Source of the DNA: Lentinus brumalis | Taxonomy: Eukaryota; Basidiomycota; Agaricomycetes; Polyporales; Polyporaceae | DNA: 64,000 nt | Assembly: GCA_001792895.1 (NCBI GenBank) | Contig: MARA01000031.1 | Coordinates: 372,001 to 436,000, forward strand | Direction: 5' to 3' | Shown here: in pieces, positions 21,259 through 33,254 of the stretch | Layout: every line of letters begins with the position of its first letter | How positions within the stretch are numbered: the stretch's first letter is position 1 | Position numbers and translations under genes: made by a program | The notes under the pieces: generated by a model | Seen by the model: the letters and a program-made list of their open reading frames with translations, nothing else | What the model was told of the DNA's origin: nothing | The model's database searches: none

Positions 21259-24200
21259 TCATGACATGTATAGACAGACAGTGACCTGGTGGCCGACTCC
21301 AAGCTCCCTTCCTACCTCCTTCAAGCAGTCCTTTACCAACGTCCGTGCATCAAGCTCAACTGCATGAATGTCAGAGGCGTCCTCTCCAGACGTGTTCCTT
21401 GACTCCGCCGACATACGATGTCCGCCTGTCATGACCCATGCGGTGGGTGGCTTACGAGGGATAGCAACGATCTCGCAAAGGATGGGATAAAAGTGGAAGA
21501 GATGAGCCTTTGTTGAGCGTTTCACCGCATCCGAAATCAATGCAGAAGGGGTCAGGGTTTGATCGATAGCTGAATCCATGATGAGCGACATCTTAAGCAT
21601 GAAGAGGTGACAGGACGAACCAGGTTGTTCTGAGGCATATTTCGACGGCGAATCTGACAACGCAGCCCACAACGTTCCAGGCCATAGCTTGAGCGCAAGG
21701 AGCTTCCTGAGGACGTAGAGCAGCTCTTCTTCTCGTGCCCTTGGGTTCCATATGAGTGAGAGATTGAGGGCACGAAGGCACAGGTAACGAACCTCGGGAA
21801 TGGCAGGTTTCCCCGCAACGACTCGTCCGCAACATAGCCGACAAGGGTCATACGGCATCGTTCGAGTAAAGAAGGTATACTCAGTGCCGCTATGCGCCTG
21901 CGCGCCGATATCTGATCTTTGAACCATGGCATGAGCGACTGGTAGTGTATGGAAGTATCGCGAATGATGGCCACTTACCTTGGGAAGTATCCGAGCATAT
22001 CAGGAATAGGAGATCAAAACACCAGTAGGAAAACCGTTCTCTGGGTAGGAAGTGGCCGAGCGCGGTTGTGCCTGTACCAATGTAGCCATCACCGAACTTC
22101 TCTACTTGGTCCGTGTCCTTGGAGGGTCGCTTTTCATGAGTTTTCTTTACACCTCGGGGCAGTGGGACGTCGGGAAGGGAAGATGGTGAGGGCGGCAAGT
22201 CCTCGTCAACTGTCCGTAGACGGCTTCCTTGATGCAGGACTCGCGCCAATTGCGACACGATGTAATCTGGGACAGAAGCTTCTCCAAGGTAAGGCACGAC
22301 GTCAATCTCAAGGGACGCGATGAGCGACAGGTCGAAGTTCTCCTCGGCTTCCTGGACGTCGAGAGGGAATTGCTCGACGGCGGAGCTGTAGAAATTGCTC
22401 TGAGCGGAGCCACGCTACATCCGAACAGCTTGCACTCACCAATCTGCCAAAATGGCTCCGCGGAACGTATCGACCACCTGCCTCCAGACGCCTTCCACCC
22501 GCTCGTCTGGGATTCCTGAACCGCCGATCAGTGCGCGTCCTTCCCGTCGAATGGTAGAATCCTTACTTTCACGTAGCTTCCTCATCTGGTCGCCGCATTC
22601 CCTGACAATACGCAAGAAACTGGTGGTCGCCGTCTTCCAGAGCGGCTGGTCTTTGCCGAACTTGGAGGGCGCTGGGCACTCATACTTCAGCTTGATCGGA
22701 ATGGAATATGCCTGTCAAGCAGGTCATTCGGGGTTCGAACCTTGCAATAAAAGCGATCAAAGACGCACGGCGAATATGGTCTCCACAGTTCCGTCCGCAT
22801 ATATCGCAGCATCATCCTTGAAGCGGAGGAAGAGGTCGACCAACAAAGGCATCGTCTTCTTCGAGAGCGCGATGTAAGTCACGCGGCTAGGCGCGGTCCG
22901 AGAGACCTTGGAACCAGACGGAAGACCGCTGGGTAAGGGAGTCTGGGCGTCGAAGGCGGCGAGGAAGGGAAGGGTAGCGTATTCCGACAGGTCACGTAGG
23001 ACGAGAGAGATAACGCCTTGCGCCGTTAGTTCGATACTGTCCACAGCTTCCATTACGACGGCCTGTCTCCGCAATTCATTAAGCCAGGCACCGGGCAGCA
23101 AATGAAAGAACTTGCCTGGACGGGGTTGAGGGCGTCGATATCAGGCCTGAAGTCCGGCGAACTTGGATACGTCAGGACCCCTAAAGTCAATCTTCAACGG
23201 GGATGTGTGTGGTATCATATGCAACCGACGGACCTTTCAGAATTGTCATAAGACGCGTCAGGCGCTCGAGCTGCCACTCGCGATCTTCCAACTGCCTCGC
23301 AACTCCTCTTGTGCACCGTATAACGTCCACGTACGCCATGAGAGACTCCTGTGTAAGTGGCTTGACAGCCGAGCCCGTGAGCGTCGGAGACTTCACTCCA
23401 GGAGACGACGCTTCTCGCTCAGCAACGGTGGCACCCATCTCATCGCACGCCCGCCATGCTATCTCGAGAGCTTCCATGGTCCGTGTCTTCAGGTCTTCCG
23501 CCACTGAGCACGCCTTGATGGCCTTCTCGAGGCAGCGCAGGGCCGAGGCGGTGATAGTACGATTGTCATGAAGCCACGAATCCTGGATGTGGCCGACGAA
23601 GACCTCCCATGCCTTCGTAAACGAGTCGAGACGCATGATCTTGGTGGTCAGGAAGTCATGGAAGATGGAACCGATCGATTGCAGAGCGAGAATCTTGGAG
23701 TCGTCCCACTGGAGATCAGCTGCGGGTGTTGCACTCCCAGCTTCATCTCCGGACTCCATGGAGGAGCTCCGTCGAATTGAAGCAGTGATTGAGTCGAGGA
23801 GCGGGAAGGTCACCTTCCAGATGCACTCGTCCCATGTCTCCAAGCTCAAGGTTGCACCATACAGCTGCAAGGTCCGGAAGAGGGTCTGGATCGCGCCGAC
23901 GCGAACTTCGGGCCGCGCGTCCGTGCAGAGCCCGAGCACTTCGAGCAGGAGGAACATCCAGAGCGCGCTGTACTCCGGCTCTTTGTCCTCATCTCGGCGC
24001 TTGGCTTGGATCGAGTCAGACACTCCCCAGAGCAGGCTTTCAGCTGCCGTCAGAGCGATGTTGGTGTCAGCCTGACGACCAAACTGGCCGAGCGTGCTGA
24101 TGCACAGGCGCAGATGCTCAGGAGACAAGGACGACAAGGAGTCACAAACAAGCGTCAAGGACTGGAAGGCGATCTTCACCAGGGACGTATAGCTCTTCTC

Positions 24201-27200
24201 GGTGAGATAACTCAGAGGTGGCGGCCGGTTCTTGCCCAGGTTCTGCACGGTAGGAGATGTTATAGGCGTAACAGATCCGGAAGGTGGAGGCGCAGCCTTG
24301 CAGACGCTGCCGAGCATCTCGAAGATAGTCTCCCAACCAACAACCAAGGTGTGTCCCGATGATTGCAGGATCTGGTGCAACGTCTCAAGTCCCATCCTCC
24401 GCAGTTCGATGGTAGTATTGCTCCCCGCCAAAGCAGACGAGTCCGGTGGGATGACCTGCGAAGCAAGCACGTTGAGTACTCTCCGCTGGACGACGGGCTG
24501 CAGTTCTGTCGACGAGGTAATGTTGCGGGAACGACGACAAGGATGTCATCAAGGACCCGCGCAGCCTGGATACGGATTGTGGGAGGTGCATGGTGGTGTC
24601 GGACGACGGAGAGGAGATGACCAGTGATAGGGTCCCATGCCACGTCGGGAGACCTGTATATGAGCCGATGGATATTGAGCATAGCGACCCCGCCAAGCTT
24701 CCCTATACCGAAATCACCACTGCGCTGTACTCAGGGTGATCAACGAGCAGTCCAGTGAATAAGAGAAGAATGGTGCGACATACTAGGGTGCGAGGCAGAT
24801 GTATCCCGCTCACTCTCCGTCTGTGCGCCGGCTCCGCGGTCGGTGACAACAGCGCGTTTGAACTGGCCGCGGGATCTTCCACTGAGTCGTCCGTGCCCTC
24901 GAGCGTGTCGGACTGCATCCCAATCATCGCGCCGCTCAGCTTGCACAACGCCTTGACGAAGTCGCAGAACGCCGAATCCTCGAGGTTCTTCGACGCGTCA
25001 AACAGCCTCTGAATCGAGTGCTGCAGACTGTCCGGATCGAGATCTGCAAGCAGGGGGTGACGTGGGGATGGCGGCGGTTGAGGTGCGGTACCGCTGGAAC
25101 CTGTCGCGGGGCCATTCGACGACACGGATCGCGAGGGAGGAAGTGAGCCAGCCCCAGGACCGATTGTGTTGCGTTTGTTTACCGGAGGACGAGCACCTTT
25201 CATGGTCAGGACGTAGTCCGCGTTCTGTAGCGCCTCAAGGATGTCGAACCAACTCGGACCAAGGCTACCGGCGAGGAACATGGCGCTCGCGACGAGTACT
25301 TTCAGACACGCCATGTTGCGTTCAGACAACCCTGGTGGCTGAGTGCTGCCCCCAGGAAGCCCGAACGTCTCCGAGATCGCGCTCGCGGCCGTGCGAGGGG
25401 TGCTCGGTTCAGCATGGGCGTACGAGTCGATGCTAGACACGACTCGCGTCGGGATAGCAAGGCGCGCGAGACTCGTGAAGAACGCATCGCGCGGCGTTGT
25501 CAGACCGAGCATGCCCGACACGGTCGTCAGCGCTTGGTAGCTGGCGAGCACGTCCACGAACAACTCGTCGGACAGGTTGGTCGAGATGAGGAAGGACAGC
25601 GCTGCAAGGAGTGCGGGCCATCCGCTCTCGACCATGTCGTGCACGGTCTGTAGCTGACGTGTGACGGGGTCGTCTTGTGGAAGGGTGGAGAGCTCGAGGG
25701 CCGGGGGTGCGCGGATGACAGGCTCGCCTGCCGTGCGAGGCTTTTGCACCATGATAGAGTTGTATAGTGGCGCGGTGAAGGTGGCGAAACCTTCGCACAG
25801 GGCTACGAGGCACTGCACGCCAAGAAGGTAGAGGTAAGACTCTGGGATTGGCGGTGAGTCGGCCTTATCAAGCTGGTCGATGCTGAGGAACCCCGTAAGA
25901 CCGCGAAAGCCAGAGCAGCCAATACACGTACCACTGCAACTTCATTGCAGATGTCTGTACGCTGAGCCCGGCCTCGGTGGTCATCATGTTCGCAACGCCA
26001 GACACCGTGGCACTGGCCGCACTTGCGACCATTCCGGCCATGCCGCCTACGTCCAAGGCGTACGCACCGTCCGCGCTCGAACTCGGGTGGGTCGACACAC
26101 CTACGCCGAACATCTGCTGGCCAACTCCGAGGAGCGCGGGTCGCTCCGTGACGAGCCGCTTGAGTGCAGTGATCAGGGATGTGAACACCTTCGAGCCACC
26201 ATCCTCCGCGTCGTAGCGATCCCATATACTGCGCACGAGCTCTGCGTCGCTGCACAGCCTGATGACAGAGAGGATCAGATACTGACTGGCCTGGCGACAC
26301 GCAGACGTACCCACGCATGATCTCCATGGCAAGGACCCGCATCCAAAGAGGGCGGACGGGATTGCCTTGGGCAGTGTCCGCTGGCTCTGCGTCACCACTC
26401 TCCGCACCGACTATCCTGATTAGTAGCATAAGGAAAACCTCCGACTCAGTCTTCAGCTCAGACGAAAACTGCTTGAGTAGCAGAAATACTACTCGAGTGC
26501 ATCGAAGCGTGAGCGGGAAGTTTGGTCGGTCCGAGAGCGACTTGTGGACCAAAGGGCACAGGTGGTGTTGCAGCAGAAGCAGCAATTCGTCGTGCTACGC
26601 GCACTGCGTGAGCCTATGTCCAACATCGTCGGAATGGAGGATGATCACCTTGCGGAAGAGATCGTGATAATTAGTCAATACACTTTCGATCAGCTCCAGC
26701 GCGAACGTCTTCCGAAGCGTCTCGAGCTTCAGAAACCGCGGGTGCTCCGAGTTCGCAAGTAGGCACAGGTCCTCAAAGACTGCGTATGCATCATGGGCAG
26801 ATGGGCCGAGTTTCGTCGTGGCACCATTTGGGAGAACCGCTTCGATCTTCGCGCTTTCTGTTAGCTCATCCCGCCGGTCTTCATCAACTACCTTGTCTAC
26901 TACGAACATGACCAGCTGCCGCAGTGTGGCAGCAGCAGTCGAGGACACCACTGCAATGCGCGATTCCTGCAGCTTGAAGCATAATAGCAGCGCCTAGCGA
27001 TCCACAAGTCAGCAAGACTGACTTCGGTCCAGCTGCCCGCGCGCTGGTCAGCTTAGTCAATCGAGCACTCACATCGCCCAGAAGCTGCCCATGGACGGCG
27101 GGAAAGTTGGTGATGAGGGATAGGAGGGTTTGCAGTATGCGGAGCTGGATGTCGACGCCCTGATTTATGCAGTCACCCATAGTCGTGATGATTAGAGGAA

Positions 27201-27671
27201 CAGCGGAATGTGGGACAGCCTTGAGTGCGATGAGGCGTTGGAGCGACCCGAGAGATATTGCGACGACCTTCGCGTTCTTAGTCGCGCACCCCATGAACAC
27301 GGGGCGAAGGAGGTCATCAGACTGGGGTCCATCTGGTGGGTAGGACGGGGTTCGGGCGAGATGCGTGCGAGGATGTAAGATACGACGTACCAGAGGCCAA
27401 GTTCGCAGTTGCCTGCTCCGGGGAAGAACGTAGGATTGCCAAGGACTTCTCTGCAGCCTAACCAGCACAGCAGTAGCTTGAGCACAATGCTCTCCTTTCG
27501 GAGGACGGTGGGGGAACAGAAGACTGGGAACCTGGTGCTCACCTCCCGCACGTCAGGGTGTTTCCTTCGCGTCTCGCTGGCGAGAGACTAGACACTGTCA
27601 GCGTTGTCATGCGAAGCATCTACATACTTACGCACCTGAAGTTCCGTCACCAGAAATGCCAAAGAGCTCAT
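21259..27671 (-). CDS. MON2: MON2 homologue, Sec7/BIG-related endosome-Golgi trafficking scaffold
   Basis: Fifteen exons on the minus strand: 27671-27636, 27587-27543, 27457-27391, 27332-27073, 26993-26649, 26594-26311, 26258-25932, 25882-24731, 24653-23234, 23162-23116, 23062-22769, 22711-22440, 22385-21979, 21916-21793, 21739-21259; about 1,850 residues. Mon2 resembles large Arf-GEFs but lacks the Sec7 catalytic domain, and works with Dop1 and the flippase Neo1 at the late Golgi and endosomes. The N-terminus (MSSLAFLVTELQ, SLASETRRKHPDVRE, AAEKSLAILRSS) is the DCB start; LGSLQRLIALKAVP and AYAVFEDLCLLAN belong to the DCB/HUS region; the C-terminus (AHLFHFYPILCEIVAIPRKP, LVKDCLKEVGRELGV) is the Mon2-specific end. 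Two oddities: exon 9 needs one extra base near 24527-24529 (VVVP to RNITSSTELQ), and exon 10 has two possible acceptors. Intron 10 has a GC donor (CAG|GCAAGT). Confidence 0.85.
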
Positions 27672-28589
27672 GTCGCACCAATGTCGAGGAGGAGGGGAAG
27701 GAGGAGTGTGCCAGGCGCCTAGACGCGTCAGGACCAGACTCGACTGCGCAGTTGCGTATTTGAATGTGGTGGATCCGTCGAGCGTCCAGAGTTACTGTAC
27801 AGCAATGATGAATCGTAAGACTTAGGGTATCGGGAGGAGGAAAAGGAGAGAGAATGGAGGACGAAAGCAAAGTCGGAGTCAGCTTGGATGCATCGAGACT
27901 GAACTCAGACTCGAGTCGCGCAAGGTCGCGCAGGGCGCCTATCCGCTTGACTTCAACCTGCATGCCTGGCGGCTCTGGCATAATGCCGATCGCGAACGAT
28001 TCAAAGCACTAGTTCTCGAGGTCCTCATATCGAGGGTCTTGAGAGCTTGAACTGTCGGAGGAAGTTGCGTGCTCGTTGTGAGTGCGATGGAACTTGGATT
28101 TCTGTGCTGAAGGGATCTTATCCGATGTTGCTCACGAAAGTATGAAGATCATAGTTCCAGTAACAGGAGCGATTACTGTGCGAGGTCCCATGGTGAGCCT
28201 TGTTTATCCACTATCACAGACACAATGGTCTTCAGTTGAACACCATGTACTCCACATGTTCTTTCCGATCTCCAGGTCATACTGCAGCCTGTGATGCACT
28301 TCCACTTCACGCTAGCCCCAGTTCATCATACTATACTTACTCCTAAGCGTCTGGCGCGTCACCGGAAGCACGATCAGACACAAGGAATCATCTATCCATC
28401 GTTCTCTCCCAGACTAGGCTGACGAGACTGTTGGAGGATATGAGAATATACACCGACGGAATCTTCGACATCTGTGCGGCCCGCCTATTCCATACCACTG
28501 CTTCCGCTTCTGTTCCAGACATCTCGCACCGTCTGCTACCCCGAGTCTCCGAGGCTTTGTTTACGCTCCAGGAGCGAACTACCTCCGAC
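27672..28589. other. Intergenic, nothing recognised
   Basis: Upstream of MON2 and downstream of RNase III-like copy A. A 117-codon minus frame runs into the MON2 start but in a different frame and shows no domain. Confidence 0.45.
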
Positions 28590-29219
28590 TCACGGCGCAT
28601 CCACCAGCGTTTGAATCCACGCAAACACATCCAAGTCGTCTCCCCTAGGCAGACGGCTTTCGGGTGCAGACGAGGCCATTCGCCCCGCCGTGTTCGGGAT
28701 TCGGGGCTGCTGCGCGGCTACAGCGCCCACGTAAGTCTCGAAAATGCGCATCGTTTCCTGAAGATTATTCAATCACCTCATCCGTCAGCATCAACCTCAC
28801 CGTCGGACGCGCACGTCAGAACTCGACGCACCTCGGGATCGTGCAAGTTCACGTGCAGCGGCACGGCTCGCATCTTCCGCCGCCAGTCGTACGCAGTGAC
28901 CCAGCGTGCGACGAAGCCCGGGAGTGTCTCGTCGAGGTGAAGCTGCAGTACGGAGTGCGAGGTCCAAGTGTGAGTCTCTTCATGACTCCTAATAGTCATC
29001 ACATCTCACCACGAATTCTTGCGCATGCAAGGTTGAGTTGCGATTGAGTATCGCTGCAGCGTATGCCGCGCGGAGCATGGACCGTCCTAGGACGCGCAGG
29101 CGTTCGCAGTCTCCAAACATCGGGTCACTGGCACCGGCAGGCGGCGCAGTGTGGTGCACGAAGACTAGTAGGAACGCCTCCGGGGAAAGCGCAGGCGCAG
29201 GCGGGACTTGGGCAGCCAT
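28590..29219 (-). CDS. RNase III-fold protein, copy A (predicted catalytically inactive)
   Basis: Exons 29219-29010, 28942-28832 and 28757-28590 join in phase 0 and give 162 residues. The first exon has a degenerate RNase III signature, FGDCERLRVLGRSMLRAAYA, corresponding to the classical NERLEFLGD motif. The second reads LHLDETLPGFVARWVTAYDW. The third carries ETMRIFETYVGAVAAQQ, equivalent to the second acidic motif, and ends FAWIQTLVDAP. The fold is therefore kept, but the Glu and Asp of the first motif are Arg, so metal-dependent RNA cleavage is unlikely. It may still bind double-stranded RNA or dimerise (inference). It lies head to tail with copies B and C and shares intron positions with B. 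No dsRNA-binding domain follows. Confidence 0.65.
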
Positions 29220-30025
29220 TTGGTGTGTATGTGCCCACTTGCGGACAGCGAGGATGATTGAGTCCGAATGTGTATGGCTAGGTGAGTGCTGAGGATGGTA
29301 CTGCTGTACTGAGATGTCGGGCTGAGCTTACCCTCATATGTATGTCTAGGGAATGGCCTTCCAGGCTACTCGGGTCGCAGACATCATCTGCTGCCTGCGA
29401 CTCTTTTCCACGCAAAGCTGTTGCGAGTCGTATATCGGTACCACCTCCTGCGAGCGGCGACTGCGTGCGGACGTCATTCGAGCTTTGAGTTCGGTCAGGT
29501 ATACTGCATCACGAACCTGCGACTTGGTCTCGAAACGCGATGCTCCGTGCTCCCTTCGGGCCGTGACAGCATACGCCAGTCCTGCATTGGGCCGCAGGCT
29601 TACACTGGACCTGCGTCCTGCGGGGCCAACTTCCGAGGCGACGGGAACGTGCCTGAACCTTCCAAACGAACTGATACGCTTGTACTTTCTATCCAGTCCC
29701 CGGATCGCGCAAAGTCCCAAATGAGACGTCCAATCCTCATGCGCAGGTTCATTCTCGTTCGCCTCACTGTCGTCAACATAGCCTCGCTTTCCGCCGGATG
29801 CAAACCCGTCGTTCGATAATCAAGTATCGTCATTGATGCAGGTTACAACACATCGGAAGCAAGTTTACACGATAGCAAGGAAACACGATAGCGGGACACC
29901 ATCAAAGCAAGACGTTCTAGTCCGTGACCGACGGGGACACCTTCTCCACCCTCCTTCAGGATCTATATATCTCTGGGCGCTGTGCTCCTTCCGCACCCCG
30001 GGTAAGTACCGTCCCGTGGCCTGCT
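29220..30025. other. Spacer between RNase III-like copies A and B
   Basis: No gene seen. Overlapping frames on both strands at 29.35-29.72 kb have no domain. The start side of copies A and B share an AGGTGAGTGCTG string (29279-29292 and 30675-30688), consistent with tandem duplication including the promoter. Confidence 0.4.
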
Positions 30026-30615
30026 TCACGGGGTATTCACGAGCTCCCAGATCCAGGCGAACAACGCAGCCTGTCCATCCGACTGCTGCACGACCACCGC
30101 ACCAGCGAAGGTCTCGAAGATCCTCAACATCTCCTATATCGCGCGTCACGCATAGCCATCAGCATCAGCACCATCTCTGACAACCGCAACCGAGCTCAAC
30201 GCACCTGCTGGTCGTTCAAGTTCACGTTCGGAGGCACGCCCCGCATCCAACGGCGCCACCCGTACTCGCCGACCCAGCGCGCGACGAAGTTCGGGAAGGT
30301 GACATCGACGTGTTGCTGTCCCGTCTCTTCGTCAGCACCCGCAACCTCGTCTGCCGGGAGGGAAGTTCAAGACGGCGCGATACGTACAGCGAACACGTTC
30401 CCGTGCAGGTTGGGGAACCTCCTGCGCATCGCGTCTCTGTACGCGGCCTCGAGCATGGGCCGCCCGAGGACCGCGAGGCGGTGGCAGTCCCCGAAGACGG
30501 GGTGCTGCTGCACGGCGGGCGGCGCGGCGTAGTGGACGAACACGATGAGAATCGCGTCGTCGGTCAGCTGGGGAGCCTGGGGCCTCTGCACGGCCATTGC
30601 CATCAGGATAGCCAT
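30026..30615 (-). CDS. RNase III-fold protein, copy B (predicted catalytically inactive)
   Basis: Exons 30615-30388, 30315-30205 and 30133-30026 give 148 residues. Exon 1 contains ILIVFVHYAAPP and the degenerate signature FGDCHRLAVLGRPMLEAAYR; exon 2 is QHVDVTFPNFVARWVGEYGW; exon 3 is EMLRIFETFAGAVVVQQ and ends FAWIWELVNTP. Exon 2 has the same 37 codons as in copy A, and both introns are phase 0. As in copy A, the catalytic Glu/Asp of the first RNase III motif are replaced. An in-frame ATG 33 codons upstream exists, but the start at 30615 aligns better with copy A. Function unknown; a structural or RNA-binding role is possible. Confidence 0.65.
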
Positions 30616-31622
30616 TGCGACTGGTGTGTTCGGCGCGGTGTCGTCTGGGTGAGAGGTTGTTGTTGCGTTTGAGAGGTGAGTGCTGTTCTGAAGGATGTTC
30701 GGAGCTGAGAGCACCCCAGCTTATATCTTGTCTCGGAGATGAATCCTGCAGTATTCTGCCACGGCTGTGCTTGCACGCATCATACCTGCTGCTGCAATCG
30801 GCCACTCGCCTGCGGGCCATCGGTCGACTCGTACGCCGATCGTACTCGTCCTCGATATTTGCGAACTCGGCTGGTATTCAAACACTGGAAACTAAGCCTT
30901 GCAGGTCCACGGAGGCGCGAGTACCGATAACACCGACGTAAGTACCGTGGACGAGAAGGTGAACCTACCAAACTCGTTCCACGGTCCACCGCGACATAAC
31001 GCTCACATCTGCCACAGACCCGCGCCAGCGGCAGCATACAGTGATCCAAGCAGTCCTGCGCCCCGCGAACTGTCAAAGACTCCTCACGCAGGGTCAATCG
31101 GAACTCGGAATACACCTCTGCGACCATGATGCATGAAGGAGCGAGCTGCTACAAACCACACTGCGGGAGGCTGTGCAGCCTGCGGCTCTCTCCGACTCGC
31201 TAGGACATGCCGCAAGCTCAAGGCTGCGGGCCCGACGTGTCCGAATCGCAGGTGGTACTTGGAGCTCAGAACAAGGTAATTGGCCAATAGATGATCAGCG
31301 TGTCCGCTTCTGTCTGACAGACGCAGGCAGGGAGCACCCACCTCTGGACCGCGTGCAAATGTGAGGATCCGGTCCCGGAGGCCGCAGTCTGAACGTTGAA
31401 CGTTGAACCCCGTGCGTATCGTGAGTTATGTTCGTCTGATGTGGTCTGGTATCAATAGTGCAACACAACGATATGGCAGATTTCGAGGACAGCAAGATAG
31501 CATATAGACAACAACATAGACAGATGCGAGAGCAAGAACGAGAAAACATCTAACCGATCACGAACGTCCACTGCCAGTGCTCCCCTCCGACTCCCAGGCC
31601 CAGTCCCAGTCCCGACGAGTCC
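30616..31622. other. Spacer between RNase III-like copies B and C
   Basis: No recognisable gene. Several short frames on both strands lack domains or consistent splice signals. Confidence 0.4.
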
Positions 31623-32376
31623 TCATGGAGTATTGACCAGCAGCTGGATCCACGCGAACAGCGCCGGCGGCCCCAGCGTCGGCTGCGCGACAACCGCCCC
31701 CGCGTACGCCTCGAAGATCTTCTGCGTCTCCTGCCCAGCGCCGAGTCGCCGCCGTTACACATCCGACAAGCACAGAAGCACAGATACACAGCGCACATAA
31801 ACGCAGAATAACGAGAAACAGTCAGCACCACGTCGCCACATCACACCAGGAAACACGACGGACTCACATATAGGGCGCCGAGATCCGTCCCCCGGGCGCG
31901 CCGTACACCTGGTGGCGCCACCCATACGCGGAGACCCACCGGTCCACGAACGCAGGCAGCGTCGCGTCGATGTGCGCCTGTAGTCGCGATCCCGCCACGT
32001 CGTCAGCGCCCGCTCCCGAAACTCCAAGCACTCACCCAACGAAACCTCAACGAAACCGAAACCTCAACGAAACCTCAACAAACCCCGGGAGTCGGGACGG
32101 CGACTCACCTGCAAATCCACCCCGCACGGCAGCCATGCACGCCTGCGCGTACGCCGCGGTGAGCATCCTCCCGCCGAGCTGCGCGAGCCGGTGGTGGTCC
32201 CCGTACGGGTCCGACTCGGACGCGCCGAGCGGGAGCGGCGCGCTGTTGCTGTTGGGGAACGAGTGGTGCGCGAAGGCGTGCAGGCGGGCGTCTCCGCAGA
32301 GCGGGGGCGCGGGCGGGATCCGTGTCGGGGGGCCGAGGTGCTGAGGGAGGGCGTGGGCGTTGGTGGGGTTTGCCAT
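31623..32376 (-). CDS. RNase III-fold protein, copy C (splicing unresolved, possibly decayed)
   Basis: All three blocks of copies A and B are present: YGDHHRLAQLGGRMLTAAYA (exon 1, from MANPTNAHALPQ at 32376 to about 32109), AHIDATLPAFVDRWVSAYGW (exon 2, ending near 31868 at TATAT|GTGAGT) and ETQKIFEAYAGAVVAQP to LLVNTP (exon 3, 31730-31623). The first junction works only with a GAG acceptor at 32013 (GADDVAG...). The second donor is phase 2 while the obvious acceptor GGGCAG needs phase 0, so no simple GT-AG model links exons 2 and 3. It may be a pseudogene or carry a sequence error. The signature acidic residues are absent here too. Confidence 0.5.
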
Positions 32377-32596
32377 TGCTGTTTACGTTACGTCACGGTC
32401 GGTGTCGATGTGGATGTCGATGTCGATGGCGAGATAGCGGGGCGGGCCGGGGTGGTAAGTAGGAAGTAAGAAGTAGGAAGTAGGAAGTAAGAAGTGCGGT
32501 GCTCGGAGCGTCCTGCTTGTGCGAGGCGGTCGCGAGGATGGGACAGTAGAACACGAGCACGGGCAGTGAGCGTTGTGGTGTTGGTGTTGTGGTGTC

Positions 32597-32621
32597 GGTG
32601 GTGGTGGTGGTGGTGGTGGTA
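32597..32621. repeat. (GGT)n microsatellite
   Basis: About eight uninterrupted GGT triplets on the plus strand, upstream of RNase III-like copy C. Confidence 0.9.
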
Positions 32622-32895
32622 CTGGTACTGGGCAGTAGCTGCAATGCGTGCGGCTTAAGTATATACCACACCCGTGTGGGTCTGCAGCCGACCGTGTGCT
32701 GCTGCCAGTGTACGCCGTGGAGTCAGCTCGAGCGCATGCATGGAGTGCTGCAAAGCGACCTGGGGGAGACTGCGGACGGTTCAGAGGTGCCTACCGTAGC
32801 AATGAGCATGCACGCATGCTGCGCACGTCCGAGGGTGAGCGATATGAGTACTGCAGCATCTGCCGCATCCGTTGCAGCGGTAGGTGGTAGTGGTA

Positions 32896-32950
32896 GTGGG
32901 TGGGTGGGAGGGTGGGAGGGTGGGAGGGTGGGTGGGAGGGTTGGGAGGGC
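32896..32950 (+). repeat. G-rich (GGGTGGGA)n tract
   Basis: Runs of three G separated by one to three bases repeat many times. This is the classic composition for a G-quadruplex on the plus strand. Whether it folds is not known. Confidence 0.8.
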
Positions 32951-33254
32951 GGCAGGAGGCACGGGCTAGCACTTGCGAGGGACCATGCATGCGCAGCCGC
33001 GATCCGCCTCCTTACTCAGAACTGAGTACTGAGAGCTGAGAATTGAGAACTGAGCAAGTGTCCTGTCGGAAATTGGTTTGCTGGGAGTCGGGAGTGGCTG
33101 CGGTAGGCGAGCGCTGGGATTACGGCTCCGAGTTTCGAGTTTCTAGTGTCGAGTTTGGGCAGTCACTTGGCGGGACAGACACAGACACATCTGCGTTGTG
33201 CTCGATGCCATGCAAGGCGGTGGTATATGCATCAGAGACGCGGGCTTGCTGACG

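Noticed and set aside
22712..22768. tRNA T-arm-like string GGTTCGAACCCC on the minus strand
   Set aside because: It sits inside a 57-nt MON2 intron with clear splice ends; flanking bases do not pair into a T-stem and no acceptor stem or anticodon arm is visible.
28431..28940. 169-codon plus-strand frame over RNase III-like copy A
   Set aside because: Antisense to exons 2-3 of copy A, which has consistent splicing and paralogues.
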